Source of the DNA: Chryseobacterium glaciei
GTDB taxonomy: Bacteria > Bacteroidota > Bacteroidia > Flavobacteriales > Weeksellaceae
DNA: 64,000 nucleotides
Assembly: GCF_001648155.1 (NCBI RefSeq)
Contig: NZ_CP015199.1
Location: 4,101,001 to 4,165,000 of the forward strand
Reading direction: 5' to 3'
Part shown: positions 52,350 through 61,518 of the stretch, piece by piece
Position numbering within the stretch: the first letter of the stretch is position 1
How the letters are laid out: every line of letters begins with the position of its first letter
Program-made: the position numbers and the translations under genes
The notes under the pieces: generated by a model
What the model saw: only the letters and a program-made list of their open reading frames with translations
Databases searched by the model: none
What the model was told of the DNA's origin: nothing

Positions 52350-53432
52350 ATGAAAACCAAAATTGCTCTGATGGCCGCCGTAATGGCATTTTCTTACAGC
52401 TTTGCTCAGGAGAATCCACACTTGGCATCTTACTCCCAAAAGATCGACAGTATTGTAGTTTCCGAAAAATCAAAAATGGATACGGAACTTGATGCAGTTG
52501 ATAAAAACTTTAAATAAAAGAAGATTTCTTCCGAAGAAAAGCAAAATCAAAGAACTGAAATTGCTTCAAAATATCAAAAAAATATCAATGAAAAAGTAGA
52601 CGCACAACAGTCTGAGCTTGAAAATGCAACTAAGGAAATGGTGAAAAATGCTGTTTTAGGCAGCAAAGACACTATTGTTTGGAATAAAAATGAGATGCAG
52701 CTGGGCACATCCGGAATGAGAATGAAATTTAACAAGAATAAGAAAACAATGAAAGATTACCTGCATTCATGGCAACTTTCTGTGAGTTTAACGGGCGCAA
52801 ATCTTACCTCAAAAGACGAACCTTTTAAGTTTTTTAATCAAGGTTCTGATGTGAAAAATACGATCATTAACTCTACAAATTCAACGTTGAGGTATGAAAA
52901 TCAGTTGGGAGGTTTTACGAGTCCGTTTTTCTATCGTGTTGGTCTAGGATTTCGTTCAGACAGATTTGCACCTAAATATGGTAAAGTTTTCGCGCAGGAA
53001 AATCAAAAGCTTGTTGTCGAAGATTTCACAAGAGGAGATTTGAAAAACACCTATTTAAATAACTCTTATATAATGATTCCTTTGGATGTAAGATTTGTTT
53101 TAAATCCTCAATATAAAGTTGTAGACGGCGTGAAATATCTTGACAACAGGAAAAGTCAGTTCTCAATTGTGGCGGGTGTTTATGGCGGTACAAGAGTGTT
53201 CAGCACTATTTATAACAGATTTTCAAATGAAGATTCCAGAAGAATTGTGGAGAGAGAAAGAGTAAAACAAGGCGTAAACAATTTTATTTTTGGAGGCAAA
53301 TTGGGTGTAGGTTATGGTGGATTTAATTTGTTTATTCAAAAAGATTTTACCCCTGCATTTAATAATGATGCCATGCTGAAGAAGAAATATGGTTTACAAA
53401 TAGGTATTGAAATCGCGAATGTTGATTTTTAA
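52350..53432 (+). pseudogene. Outer-membrane protein gene broken by one in-frame stop
   Basis: The reading frame starts MKTKIALMAAVMAFSYSFAQ (signal peptide) and continues KSKMDTELDAVDKNFK, then meets TAA at 52515-52517. The same frame resumes without shift (KKISSEEKQNQRTEIASKYQ...) to a barrel-type end LQIGIEIANVDF at 53432. Without the stop it would encode about 360 residues: helical linker about 30-120, then a beta-barrel. Only one nucleotide change is needed, so it is either a recent inactivation, a sequencing error, or rare read-through. Probably a target of the preceding ECF sigma. Confidence 0.8.
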
Positions 53433-53581
53433 TTAAATAATAAAACGATGTTTTTATTGTGAAATATTTAAAATTATAATATTTATTTTGAAACTAACAA
53501 ATGTTTGTATGCAAATAATTTGTTTTTAAAACACACTGATATAAAGTGTGTTTTTTTTTGTATTTTGGCACTTTAAGAATT

Positions 53582-53968
53582 ATGAAAAATATTCAGTTAT
53601 TAGGATTGTTATTGGTGGTTGTGGGTAGTTTTTTACCCTTGGTTCATGTTCCGATTATCGGTAATTGGAATTACTGGAAACTAGACCATTTTCTGGCCAT
53701 TGCATGCTGGGTTCTCTCTGCCTGCGCCCTTTTCGGGATCGTGAATAATAGTGCGAAAATCGTAAGAAGTTTTGCGGTTCTTTTAATTCTTTTATTTATC
53801 CTTAGTTTGATTGCTATTAAAGTTCAGTCTTTAGATTATTTCAGCTTTTTGCCGTTTAAATCTTGGAGAGAGACTTTTGCCGGCGTTGTAAAGCTAAAAT
53901 GGGGTTGGGCAATTGAATTTTTAGGTGCTTTCCTAATGATTTTTGCAAAAAATAATAAAGTAAAATAA
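53582..53968 (+). CDS. Hypothetical four-helix membrane protein
   Basis: 128 residues with about four hydrophobic helices (LLGLLLVVVGSFLPLVHVPI, FLAIACWVLSACALFGIV, FAVLLILLFILSLIAI, WAIEFLGAFLMIFA). The start at 53582 is chosen because the 12 codons before it fall on a TATTTTGG promoter-like box. No family motif recognised. It is 9 bp upstream of a secreted-protein gene. Confidence 0.75.
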   Translation: MKNIQLLGLLLVVVGSFLPLVHVPIIGNWNYWKLDHFLAIACWVLSACALFGIVNNSAKIVRSFAVLLILLFILSLIAIKVQSLDYFSFLPFKSWRETFAGVVKLKWGWAIEFLGAFLMIFAKNNKVK

Positions 53969-53977
53969 CACACAGAT

Positions 53978-54424
53978 ATGAAGTACATAAAAACAATTTC
54001 CCTTGCAGTATTATTTTTGGGTGTTTCTCAAATGAACGCTCAGAAAAAAGCAACCGATACTCAGAAAAAGGAAACTGCAAAACAAAAGCAAGTAGATAAT
54101 CCTACCAAATGCAGTAATATAAAGGATGGAACATTTTTACGTGTTAATTATCCGAAAAATCTTTGGTACATGACCGTGAAAGATAATGTTCAGACAGAAT
54201 ATTATAATGATGGAAAAGATCATATAAAATCAAGTATAGTTTTTGTGGACGATTGTAATTATAAATTGATAGTGCTTGAAAAAACTGAGGAAGCTAATCT
54301 TATAAAGATAGGGGATGTTTTCAGTAATAAAGTTGTTGCAACACAGGATAATTATATTAAGATTCAAAGTAAGATTGATAATGATCAGTTTGATTTGGTT
54401 TTAATAAAGGCAAAAACAAAATAA
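53978..54424 (+). CDS. Hypothetical secreted protein
   Basis: 148 residues. Signal peptide MKYIKTISLAVLFLGVSQMNAQ, then a Lys/Gln/Thr-rich linker and a compact domain (CSNIKDGTFLRVNYPKNLWYMTVKDNVQTEYYNDGKDHIKSSIVFVDDCNYKLIV) with two cysteines that may form a disulfide. No known family recognised. Probably periplasmic, and likely co-transcribed with the membrane protein before it. Confidence 0.75.
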   Translation: MKYIKTISLAVLFLGVSQMNAQKKATDTQKKETAKQKQVDNPTKCSNIKDGTFLRVNYPKNLWYMTVKDNVQTEYYNDGKDHIKSSIVFVDDCNYKLIVLEKTEEANLIKIGDVFSNKVVATQDNYIKIQSKIDNDQFDLVLIKAKTK

Positions 54425-54473
54425 CCGAAAAAGGTTAAGGTAAATTTAAAATAGAAAAAATAAAGATATACAC

Positions 54474-55652
54474 ATGAAAGAAGTATTCATCGTTTCTGCA
54501 GTAAGAACTCCAATGGGAAGTTTCTTAGGAAGTTTATCAACTGTTCCGGCTACAAAGTTGGGATCGGCTGCAGTAAAAGGAGCATTAGATAAAATTAACC
54601 TTGATCCTAAAAATGTTCAGGAAATCTATATGGGGAACGTTTTACAGGCAGGTGAAGGACAGTCTCCGGCTCGTCAGGTTGCTTTAGGAGCGGGACTTTC
54701 TAATGAAACGATCGCTACAACAATCAATAAAGTTTGTGCTTCAGGAATGAAAGCGGTAAGTATGGCTGCACAGGCGATCAAAGCAGGTGATGCAGACGTA
54801 ATTGTTGCAGGAGGTATGGAAAACATGTCTTCAGTTCCTCATTATTACAATGCAAGAAATGCTACAAAATTAGGAGACGTTAAAATGTTGGACGGAATGG
54901 TTCTAGACGGTCTTACAGACGTTTACAACAAAGTTCACATGGGAGTTTGTGCTGAAAAATGTGCAACTGACTATAATATTACAAGAGAAGAACAAGATAA
55001 TTTCGCGATAGAATCTTATAAAAGATCTGCAAAAGCTTGGAGCGAAGGGAAATTTGCTGAAGAAGTTGTTCCGGTTTCTATTCCTCAAAGAAAAGGAGAT
55101 CCAATAATTTTCGCTGAAGATGAAGAATACAAAGCAGTAAATTTTGACAGGCTTCCAACACTTCCAACAGTATTTAAAAAAGAAGAAGGAACGGTAACTG
55201 CAGCTAATGCATCTACTTTAAATGACGGTGCTTCTGCATTAATCCTTGTTTCTAAAGAAAAAATGGAAGAATTAGGTCTTAAACCTTTAGCAAGAATCGT
55301 TTCTTATGCTGATGCTGCTCATGAGCCTGAAAACTTTACAACTGCACCTTCAAAAGCTTTACCAATTGCTCTTAAAAAAGCTGGTTTAACGCTTGCAGAT
55401 ATTGATTTCTTCGAATTTAACGAAGCTTTCTCTGTGGTAGGTTTAGCAAACAACAAAATTTTAGGATTGGATGCTGCTAAAGTAAACGTGAACGGTGGAG
55501 CGGTAGCTTTAGGACACCCACTTGGAAGTTCAGGTTCTAGAATTATTGTTACCTTGATCAATGTTTTAAAGCAAAACAATGCAAAATATGGTGCTGCAGC
55601 GATCTGTAATGGAGGCGGTGGTGCATCTGCAATTGTTATTGAGAATTTATAA
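54474..55652 (+). CDS. Acetyl-CoA C-acetyltransferase (thiolase)
   Basis: 392 residues. The acyl-accepting cysteine is in INKVCASGMKAVSMAAQAI near residue 88. The other active-site segments are VNVNGGAVALGHPLGSSGSRI (His) and AAICNGGGGASAIVIENL (Cys). FFEFNEAFSVV is also conserved. The sequence is of the biosynthetic/degradative type II thiolase family (AtoB/PhaA-like); direction cannot be told. It fits with etfBA and mutA in short-chain acyl-CoA metabolism. Confidence 0.94.
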   Translation: MKEVFIVSAVRTPMGSFLGSLSTVPATKLGSAAVKGALDKINLDPKNVQEIYMGNVLQAGEGQSPARQVALGAGLSNETIATTINKVCASGMKAVSMAAQAIKAGDADVIVAGGMENMSSVPHYYNARNATKLGDVKMLDGMVLDGLTDVYNKVHMGVCAEKCATDYNITREEQDNFAIESYKRSAKAWSEGKFAEEVVPVSIPQRKGDPIIFAEDEEYKAVNFDRLPTLPTVFKKEEGTVTAANASTLNDGASALILVSKEKMEELGLKPLARIVSYADAAHEPENFTTAPSKALPIALKKAGLTLADIDFFEFNEAFSVVGLANNKILGLDAAKVNVNGGAVALGHPLGSSGSRIIVTLINVLKQNNAKYGAAAICNGGGGASAIVIENL

Positions 55653-55676
55653 TACTTTTTAAAGTATATTTACAAC

Positions 55677-55738
55677 CATTAAGGATTTGATAATTTTTTT
55701 AAATTGTTATCAATTTCTTAATGGTTTTTTTATTTTTG
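55677..55738 (+). terminator. Long terminator hairpin after the thiolase, overlapping the next promoter
   Basis: CCATTAAG and CTTAATGG pair, with an inner TTGATAA/TTATCAA helix, and are followed by T7. The T tract runs directly into TATTTTTG (55731-55738), a -7 box for the next gene. Confidence 0.72.
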
Positions 55739-55759
55739 CTAAATTAATACATATTATAA

Positions 55760-57250
55760 ATGTCTGAAACAGGGAATCAACCATCACAAAATATTAAGAA
55801 TAATCCAAAGATTATGAAAGCTTGGGCAGTCTACGACTGGGCCAATTCTGTGTACTCTTTGGTAATTACCTCTGCAATATTTCCTATTTATTACACCATT
55901 CTTACCACTGCCTACAACAAGAAAGAATATGTTGCGGCGGCAGGTGAGATTCAGGAAATTCCTGTGAGAACGATGATAAAAATATTTGGAGAAACCTATG
56001 AACCGGATGCTGTTCTTAGTTTTTCTTATGCTTTGTCATTTTTCTTAGTCGTTTTATTATCTCCGTTTTTGTCTTCTTTGGCAGATACAATTGGTAATAA
56101 AAAATCTTTTTTACAGTTTTTCTGTTATTTGGGAGCGACTTCTTGTATGGGATTGGCGATGTTTACGGGAATGCACAATTTCTTCTTAGGACTTCTTTTC
56201 AGTGTAATGGCGAGTGTCGGGTTTTGGGGCAGTCTTGTATTTTATAACTCGTTTTTACCCGATATTGCAACACCCGAAAAGCAGGATTCACTTTCTGCAA
56301 AAGGATATATTTACGGTTATGTCGGGTCTGTTGTATTGCTAATTATCTGTTTGGTTTTAATACAGGTTGTTGCTAAAGGCGCGCACCAACAGAATATATT
56401 TATCCGAATCAGTTTCTTGCTAACAGGAGCTTGGTGGTTCGGTTTTTCACAATATACCTTCAAACATTTACCTCAATTTGGAGATGTTAAGGAAGAAAAA
56501 CTTCCAAAAGATTTAGTATTATTAAACTATAAAAATATCTTTAAAAAACACGAAGAGCAAGGTGGGTTTCTTGAGGTTTTAAAAGATAATATCAGTTTTT
56601 ATAAAGATATAGCTAAAGAAAGCTTTAGAGAATTATTTAGAGTAGGAAATAAACTTTTTGCGGATAAAAGCCTGAAGTTTTTCTTATCAAGTTTCTTCTT
56701 TTACAGTGTAGGAATGCAGACAATATTTTTAATGGCAACCCCATTTGGAAGTAATGTAATTTTCCCTAAACAGGATGAAAAATATAAACTGATTATTACT
56801 ATTTTAGTTATACAGATCATTGCTATTTTTGGAGCATTTTTATTCTCAAAAATTTCAAAAAAGATCGGAAACAAAAACGTAATTACCATTGCTGTAATTA
56901 TTTGGATCATTTGTTGTCTTTCTGCATTTTCATTAAATAAAGAAAACCCGAATATTCAATATCAGTTTTACGGTTTGGCGGCACTTATCGGTTTGGTAAT
57001 GGGTGGTTTACAGGCAATGTCCAGATCTACTTATTCCAAATTGTTACCTGAAAATTCTATGGAAAATACAACGTTTTTCAGTTTCTATGACGTTCTTGAA
57101 AAGCTTGCTATTATCTGTGGAATGTTAATATTCAGTGTGCTTATTCAAAAGTTTGGAAATATGCAGTATGCCTTTATTGCAATGTCCGGATTCTTTGCGG
57201 TAGGAGCAATTTTAATACGTTTCTTAAAAATTGATTCTCATAAAAATTAA
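55760..57250 (+). CDS. UMF1/Atg22-like MFS permease
   Basis: 496 residues with about 12 membrane helices. The N-terminus IMKAWAVYDWANSVYSLVITSAIFPIYY and the segment FYNSFLPDIATPEKQDSLSAKGYIYGYVGS are diagnostic of the UMF1 family, and GLVMGGLQAMSRSTYSKLLPE is conserved. Fungal relatives (Atg22) export amino acids from the vacuole; in bacteria a metabolite-export role is likely but untested. Confidence 0.87.
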   Translation: MSETGNQPSQNIKNNPKIMKAWAVYDWANSVYSLVITSAIFPIYYTILTTAYNKKEYVAAAGEIQEIPVRTMIKIFGETYEPDAVLSFSYALSFFLVVLLSPFLSSLADTIGNKKSFLQFFCYLGATSCMGLAMFTGMHNFFLGLLFSVMASVGFWGSLVFYNSFLPDIATPEKQDSLSAKGYIYGYVGSVVLLIICLVLIQVVAKGAHQQNIFIRISFLLTGAWWFGFSQYTFKHLPQFGDVKEEKLPKDLVLLNYKNIFKKHEEQGGFLEVLKDNISFYKDIAKESFRELFRVGNKLFADKSLKFFLSSFFFYSVGMQTIFLMATPFGSNVIFPKQDEKYKLIITILVIQIIAIFGAFLFSKISKKIGNKNVITIAVIIWIICCLSAFSLNKENPNIQYQFYGLAALIGLVMGGLQAMSRSTYSKLLPENSMENTTFFSFYDVLEKLAIICGMLIFSVLIQKFGNMQYAFIAMSGFFAVGAILIRFLKIDSHKN

Positions 57251-57314
57251 GAATAAAAACTAAATTTTAAGCAAGAAATTTATAAAATAATAATTTTTTG
57301 AATAATTAATAATA

Positions 57315-57345
57315 AAAGCCTGATTTTGTCAGGCTTTTTTGCTAA
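57315..57345 (+). terminator. Terminator after the UMF1 gene
   Basis: AAAAGCCTGA-TTTTG-TCAGGCTTTT is a perfect hairpin with a T tail. Confidence 0.88.
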
Positions 57346-57458
57346 CTTTAAGATATTAAATAAGGTTTTTAAGATTTTATTTAATAATAAGAATCTATTT
57401 TCTGTTAAAATAAGTTATAATTCGGCGTGGATTTTGCTTATACTGAGCAGAATAATTT

Positions 57459-57466
57459 TAACTTTG
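57459..57466 (+). promoter_or_regulatory. -7 box for the GHMP kinase gene
   Basis: TAACTTTG, 20 nt before ATG 57487. It falls inside the longer possible frame from 57427, which argues for the later start. Confidence 0.6.
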
Positions 57467-57486
57467 CAAAAAAGATTTATTATATA

Positions 57487-58413
57487 ATGACAAACCCTTT
57501 ATTTTACGCAAAAATTCTTTTGTTCGGAGAATACGGAATCATTGAAGATTCCCAAGGTTTGACATTACCTTATAGTTTCTATAAAGGTACCCTCAAGTTT
57601 TCATCATTAGATTCCGATTTTGAAAAAAAGTCTAATGAACATCTTACAAAATATGCAGAATATCTACTGAATTTAGAGCTTCCGGAAGGTTTTGAAATTA
57701 ATGTTTCAATATTTAAAGAAGAGATTTCAAAAGGTTTATTCTTCGACAGTAATATTCCGCAAGGATATGGAATTGGTAGTTCAGGCGCTTTGGTCGCTGC
57801 TATTTTCGAACGTTATTCAATTACAAAACGTAATCCTGAAAACATTTCTAAAGACGAACTTAAAAATTTAAGAAGCGTTTTTGGCTTAATGGAAAGTTAT
57901 TTCCACGGAAAAAGCTCTGGAATTGATCCGCTTATCTGCTACATGAACCTTCCGATTTTGATCGAAAGTAAAGAAAGTGTAGACAAAGTAGCGATTCCTA
58001 GAAGCCAGGAAGGTAAAGGAGCAATTTTCTTAATTGATTCTGGAATGACAGGCGAAACCGGACCAATGGTTCAGATTTTCTTTGAAAAAATGAAGACCGC
58101 AGGTTTCCGTAAAACATTGAAAGAAGAGTTTATCCGTTACAATAATGCTTGTATCGAGGCTTTCCTTAAAAAAGATATGAATCCTTTCTTTAGAAATTTA
58201 AAGAAACTTTCTCATTGGGCATACGAACATTTTCGTCCGATGATTCCTGAAAGTATCTTTAATGTCTGGAAAAAAGGGTTGGACTCAAATGCTTATTACT
58301 TAAAACTTTGCGGAAGCGGAGGTGGAGGTTATATTTTAGGTTTCACTAAAGACTATGAAAAAGCTGAAAAAATGCTTGACGGCTTCCATAAAGAAGTGAT
58401 TTACAGATTTTAA
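57487..58413 (+). CDS. GHMP kinase, probable mevalonate kinase
   Basis: 308 residues from MTNPLFYAKILLFGEYGIIEDSQGLTLPY, the N-terminal GHMP motif with the LFGEYGI segment of mevalonate kinases. The ATP loop is IPQGYGIGSSGALVAAIF, with YFHGKSSGIDPLICYM (catalytic Asp) and the C-terminal LKLCGSGGGGYILGF. Mevalonate-pathway isoprenoid synthesis is known in Flavobacteriia, and the next gene is a prenyltransferase, 11 bp away, which supports this role. The frame upstream to 57427 is not used because it spans the promoter. Confidence 0.9.
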   Translation: MTNPLFYAKILLFGEYGIIEDSQGLTLPYSFYKGTLKFSSLDSDFEKKSNEHLTKYAEYLLNLELPEGFEINVSIFKEEISKGLFFDSNIPQGYGIGSSGALVAAIFERYSITKRNPENISKDELKNLRSVFGLMESYFHGKSSGIDPLICYMNLPILIESKESVDKVAIPRSQEGKGAIFLIDSGMTGETGPMVQIFFEKMKTAGFRKTLKEEFIRYNNACIEAFLKKDMNPFFRNLKKLSHWAYEHFRPMIPESIFNVWKKGLDSNAYYLKLCGSGGGGYILGFTKDYEKAEKMLDGFHKEVIYRF

Positions 58414-58424
58414 TTGTATTGGGA

Positions 58425-59354
58425 ATGAATTCTGAAAAAGAAACTTTCCAACAAAAAAACTTTGTCCAAAAATCTCTATTTTACAGATTTTCACAATTCG
58501 TGGGCTTTCTTTTGGGCGCACGATTTTTTGTAGCTATTCTGCTCACTTTTGCATTGTATGTTTCTACTTTTTTCTTGTTTAATCAGGATGAAAGTTTCAG
58601 GAAATTTGTCTTCGATTTTAAAGTTCACGGCATTATTTTCTGTACCGTTTTAACCATTTTGGCGGGTGGAATTATCAACCAATTCTACGATTTTGAAAAA
58701 GATCATATCGTAAAACCGTTCCGAACGAGAGTTCAAAGCTTTATAAAACAGAAGTATTTCCTTTACGCTTACCTATTTTTAAGCATCATTTCGTTGGGAG
58801 TTGCATGGACAATTTCACATAATGTCTTTGTTTTTTTTGTCGTTTACCAGTTTTTCATGTGGTTTTATAGCCATAAATTAAGTCGAATTTTAATACTAAA
58901 TAATCTCACTTTTGTAAGTCTTACACTCTATCCTTTTTTCGGAATGATGGTGTATTATGAGACGTTTTCAAAGAAAGTTTTACTGATGGCGATCTTCCTT
59001 TTTCTGATGCTTTTATGCATTGATATTGTAAAAGACACGCTCACAAAAAGTGTAGATAAAGCCTTTGGATATACTACAATTCCGAATTATTTTAAGACTA
59101 AAACAACTAAAGGAATCATTATTTCTTTGCTGGTTATTACAATGGCAGTTTCCATGAAACTGATTCTCAGAACAGGAATTTCCGGTTTTATGGCTTATTA
59201 TTTTTCTGGTGGATTGTTTGTTTTCATCTTTTGTATTTATTTACTTTTAAATTCTTCTAGGAAAAGTATTTTTTTGACAATCAATATATTAAGACTTTGG
59301 GTTTTTGTAGGAATCATTGCGATGCTTCTGAACGGAATTGAAGGTAAAATATAG
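58425..59354 (+). CDS. UbiA-family prenyltransferase
   Basis: 309 residues, with about eight or nine membrane helices. The first Asp-rich prenyl-diphosphate motif is GGIINQFYDFEKDHIVKP (N-x2-x-D-x-E/x-D). The second is DIVKDTLTKSVDKAFGYTTIPNYF. Related flavobacterial proteins are annotated as geranylgeranylglycerol-phosphate geranylgeranyltransferase-like; the true acceptor is unknown. The first ATG of a TTG-GGA-ATG string is used as start. It is coupled closely to the GHMP kinase gene. Confidence 0.87.
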   Translation: MNSEKETFQQKNFVQKSLFYRFSQFVGFLLGARFFVAILLTFALYVSTFFLFNQDESFRKFVFDFKVHGIIFCTVLTILAGGIINQFYDFEKDHIVKPFRTRVQSFIKQKYFLYAYLFLSIISLGVAWTISHNVFVFFVVYQFFMWFYSHKLSRILILNNLTFVSLTLYPFFGMMVYYETFSKKVLLMAIFLFLMLLCIDIVKDTLTKSVDKAFGYTTIPNYFKTKTTKGIIISLLVITMAVSMKLILRTGISGFMAYYFSGGLFVFIFCIYLLLNSSRKSIFLTINILRLWVFVGIIAMLLNGIEGKI

Positions 59355-59387
59355 CAGAAAATGTTGGAAAAAGATTAAGGTTATCCT

Positions 59388-59395
59388 TACCTTTG
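59388..59395 (+). promoter_or_regulatory. -7 box for proline dehydrogenase
   Basis: TACCTTTG, 24 nt before the ATG at 59420. Confidence 0.6.
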
Positions 59396-59419
59396 CAAAA
59401 CTAAATTTAATAAAAAGGA

Positions 59420-60589
59420 ATGCCCATTTTTAACGATACCAAAGTTGCATTTGCAGATAAATCTGATGCACAGTTAAGAAAAGCGTACTGGATGTTCAAA
59501 ATGATTGAACAGCCCGCTCTTACAAGTCTTGGAACTTCTATCCTTAATTTCACTGTTCATAATAATTTCCCTTTCGTTACCGGAATTGTAAAAAACACTT
59601 TGTTTGACCAATTTTGTGGTGGAGAAACACGTGAAGAAAGTATGAAAGCAGTGAAACAACTCTTTAAAAGAGGGGTAGGAAGTATTTTCGATTACTCGAT
59701 TGAAGGTAAAGAAGACGAAGAAACATTTGATGCAGTTTGCAAAGAAATTAAAGATATTGTAAGATTTTCTGTAGGAAATCCTGCGATTCCTTTTATCGTT
59801 TTTAAGCCTACTGCGTTCGGTAGAATTGATCTTTACGAAGCTGTTGGAAAGAATTCAGAGCTTACTTCAAGTCAAAAAGAAGAGTGGGAAAGAGTTGTAA
59901 AAAGATTCGATGAAGTATGTAAACTTTGCCATGAACACGACAAAAAAGTAATGGTAGATGCCGAGGAAACATGGATGCAGGATGCAGCTGATCACTTGTG
60001 TGAGGAGATGATGGAGAAGTACAATCAGGAAAAACCTATCGTTTGGAATACAATCCAAATGTATAGAACCGGCAGATTGGAATACATGGAAGAGAACCTT
60101 CAGAGAGCCAGAGAAAAGAATTATTTCATTGGATATAAGATCGTTCGTGGAGCTTATATGGAGAAGGAAAGAGCGAGAGCTGCAGAAAAAGGATATGCAG
60201 ATCCTATCCAGCCAAATAAAGAGGCTTCTGATAAAAATTACAATGCAGGAATTGATTTTGTAATGAATCATTTGGATAAAGTTTCGGCTTTTTTCGGGAC
60301 TCATAATGAAGTTTCTTCCGAGCTGGTAATGGATAAAATGAAGGCTAAATCTCTTGATAATAACAATCCTCATATCTATTTCGGACAACTTTACGGAATG
60401 AGTGATAACATTACATTTTATTTGTCTGATAAAGGCTATAATGCAGCAAAATATCTTCCGTATGGACCCGTAAAAGATGTTGTTCCTTATCTTACGAGAA
60501 GAGCTAGAGAAAACACTTCTGTGGCAGGACAAACAGGACGGGAATTAGGTCTTATTCAGAAAGAATTGGACAGAAGAAAGAATAAATAA
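59420..60589 (+). CDS. Proline dehydrogenase
   Basis: 389 residues, a mono-functional FAD-dependent (beta/alpha)8 barrel oxidising proline to pyrroline-5-carboxylate. VFKPTAFGRIDLYEAV, KVMVDAEETWMQDAADHL, IWNTIQMYR-type VWNTIQMYRTG, FIGYKIVRGAYMEKERARA and YLPYGPVKDVVPYLTRRARENTS are the conserved barrel strands and the Tyr/Arg-rich substrate helix. The C-terminal aldehyde dehydrogenase of PutA is absent. A short terminator follows at 60608-60637. Confidence 0.94.
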   Translation: MPIFNDTKVAFADKSDAQLRKAYWMFKMIEQPALTSLGTSILNFTVHNNFPFVTGIVKNTLFDQFCGGETREESMKAVKQLFKRGVGSIFDYSIEGKEDEETFDAVCKEIKDIVRFSVGNPAIPFIVFKPTAFGRIDLYEAVGKNSELTSSQKEEWERVVKRFDEVCKLCHEHDKKVMVDAEETWMQDAADHLCEEMMEKYNQEKPIVWNTIQMYRTGRLEYMEENLQRAREKNYFIGYKIVRGAYMEKERARAAEKGYADPIQPNKEASDKNYNAGIDFVMNHLDKVSAFFGTHNEVSSELVMDKMKAKSLDNNNPHIYFGQLYGMSDNITFYLSDKGYNAAKYLPYGPVKDVVPYLTRRARENTSVAGQTGRELGLIQKELDRRKNK

Positions 60590-60607
60590 TTTCATTTAAA
60601 ATATAAA

Positions 60608-60637
60608 TACCTTGCATTTTTTGTGAGGTATTTTTTT
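60608..60637 (+). terminator. Terminator after proline dehydrogenase
   Basis: ATACCT and AGGTAT pair around an 11-nt loop and are followed by T7. Confidence 0.72.
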
Positions 60638-60735
60638 ATCTATAGTTTAAATTGATAATATGTATTAAATAATTTATTATGTTAATTATATAATATTAAA
60701 ATAAAAATTTTATTGTCAAGTTCGTAAACTTTTTG

Positions 60736-60876
60736 TAATTTAGTTGAGCAACATAAAAAAAGCAATAAAATGAACACTCATTTTACTTTAAATAGCTGAA
60801 AAATATAAAGCTTTAGCTTTAGTTTTCTTCTTCAAATATTTTTTTGCCTGGTCATTTTCTTTGATCAGGCTTTTTT
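60736..60876 (+). ncRNA. Candidate small transcript with a nine-codon ORF
   Basis: A -7-like TAATTTAG (60736-60743) has a TTG at 60713-60715, 20 nt upstream. A strong terminator, GCCTGGTCA (60846-60854) with TGATCAGGC (60862-60870) and then T6, ends the unit on the same strand. In between, ATG 60770 opens MNTHFTLNS and stops at 60799. The unit would be about 125 nt and contains a further small hairpin AAGCT/AGCTT. It could be a leader peptide or an sRNA. Neither has been shown. Confidence 0.45.
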
Positions 60877-61420
60877 ATGGCTCAAAACTTTCAAATTTTC
60901 CGTTTTCGTAGAACAAGACAATACGTTTTATCTTATTAGATTGATTTCCAATTACTTGATCGAGTATTTGCTGATTAGATTTTTCTAATCGCTGAGAATC
61001 GAATATTTTCTCCTGAGGTATACTTTGGTGTGGTATAAAAGATTCCTGAGGCCTCTCATTGGGAAGCTCAATTTCTGTTTCATCCGCTCCAAAATCATCA
61101 TCATTATTCATCATCGTAAACAGATCGGGAAGTGAAGTAGGTTTGGCTTTATCTTCGTCGATTTCCAATTCTAATTCTTCCAAATCGTTCGTTTCAGGTA
61201 ATTCGGATTTCAACATTTCGCCATCGCCGTTCACCAACCAGTCCCATAAAATCTCCGGGAAGCGGGATTTTATTTTAATGATAAATTCTAACGACGGTTT
61301 ATTTCTTCCTGAAGTAACATGAGAAATAGAAGATCGTTGTACATCGATCTCATCTGCAAATTCAGAAGATGTCAATTTTGAATACTCTATAACTTTGGAA
61401 ATTCTTTCATTTAAACTCAT
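60875..61420 (-). CDS. XRE-family transcriptional regulator
   Basis: 181 residues. The N-terminal HTH (SLNERISKVIEYSKLTSSEFADEIDVQRSSISHVTSGRNKPSLEFIIKIKSRFPEI) is the phage-repressor type, followed by WLVNGDGEML, typical of this family. The acidic middle (about 75-115) is probably disordered, and a C-terminal helix (RLEKSNQQILDQVIGNQSNKIKRIVLFYENGKFESFEP) may dimerise. Three copies of TACAAATGTA lie within 100 bp upstream of its start, one containing the -7 box, which suggests self-repression. Confidence 0.88.
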   Translation of the reverse strand: MSLNERISKVIEYSKLTSSEFADEIDVQRSSISHVTSGRNKPSLEFIIKIKSRFPEILWDWLVNGDGEMLKSELPETNDLEELELEIDEDKAKPTSLPDLFTMMNNDDDFGADETEIELPNERPQESFIPHQSIPQEKIFDSQRLEKSNQQILDQVIGNQSNKIKRIVLFYENGKFESFEP

Positions 61421-61441
61421 AAAATAAGCTTTTAATCACTT

Positions 61442-61518
61442 TACAAATGTAAAGATAGTATTTACAATTGCAAAATACAAATGTAAATCAAAATAAAGTT
61501 ACTGACAATACATTTGTA
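61442..61518 (-). promoter_or_regulatory. Promoter-operator of the XRE gene
   Basis: Three 10-bp sites (61442-61451, 61476-61485, 61509-61518). The first reads TACATTTGTA on the minus strand; its first eight bases are a -7 box, with TTTG 19 nt upstream. Binding there would block transcription. Confidence 0.6.

Noticed and set aside
59867..60532. 221-codon frame opposite proline dehydrogenase
   Set aside because: Antisense of a conserved enzyme, Ile/Phe/Ser-rich, without start context.
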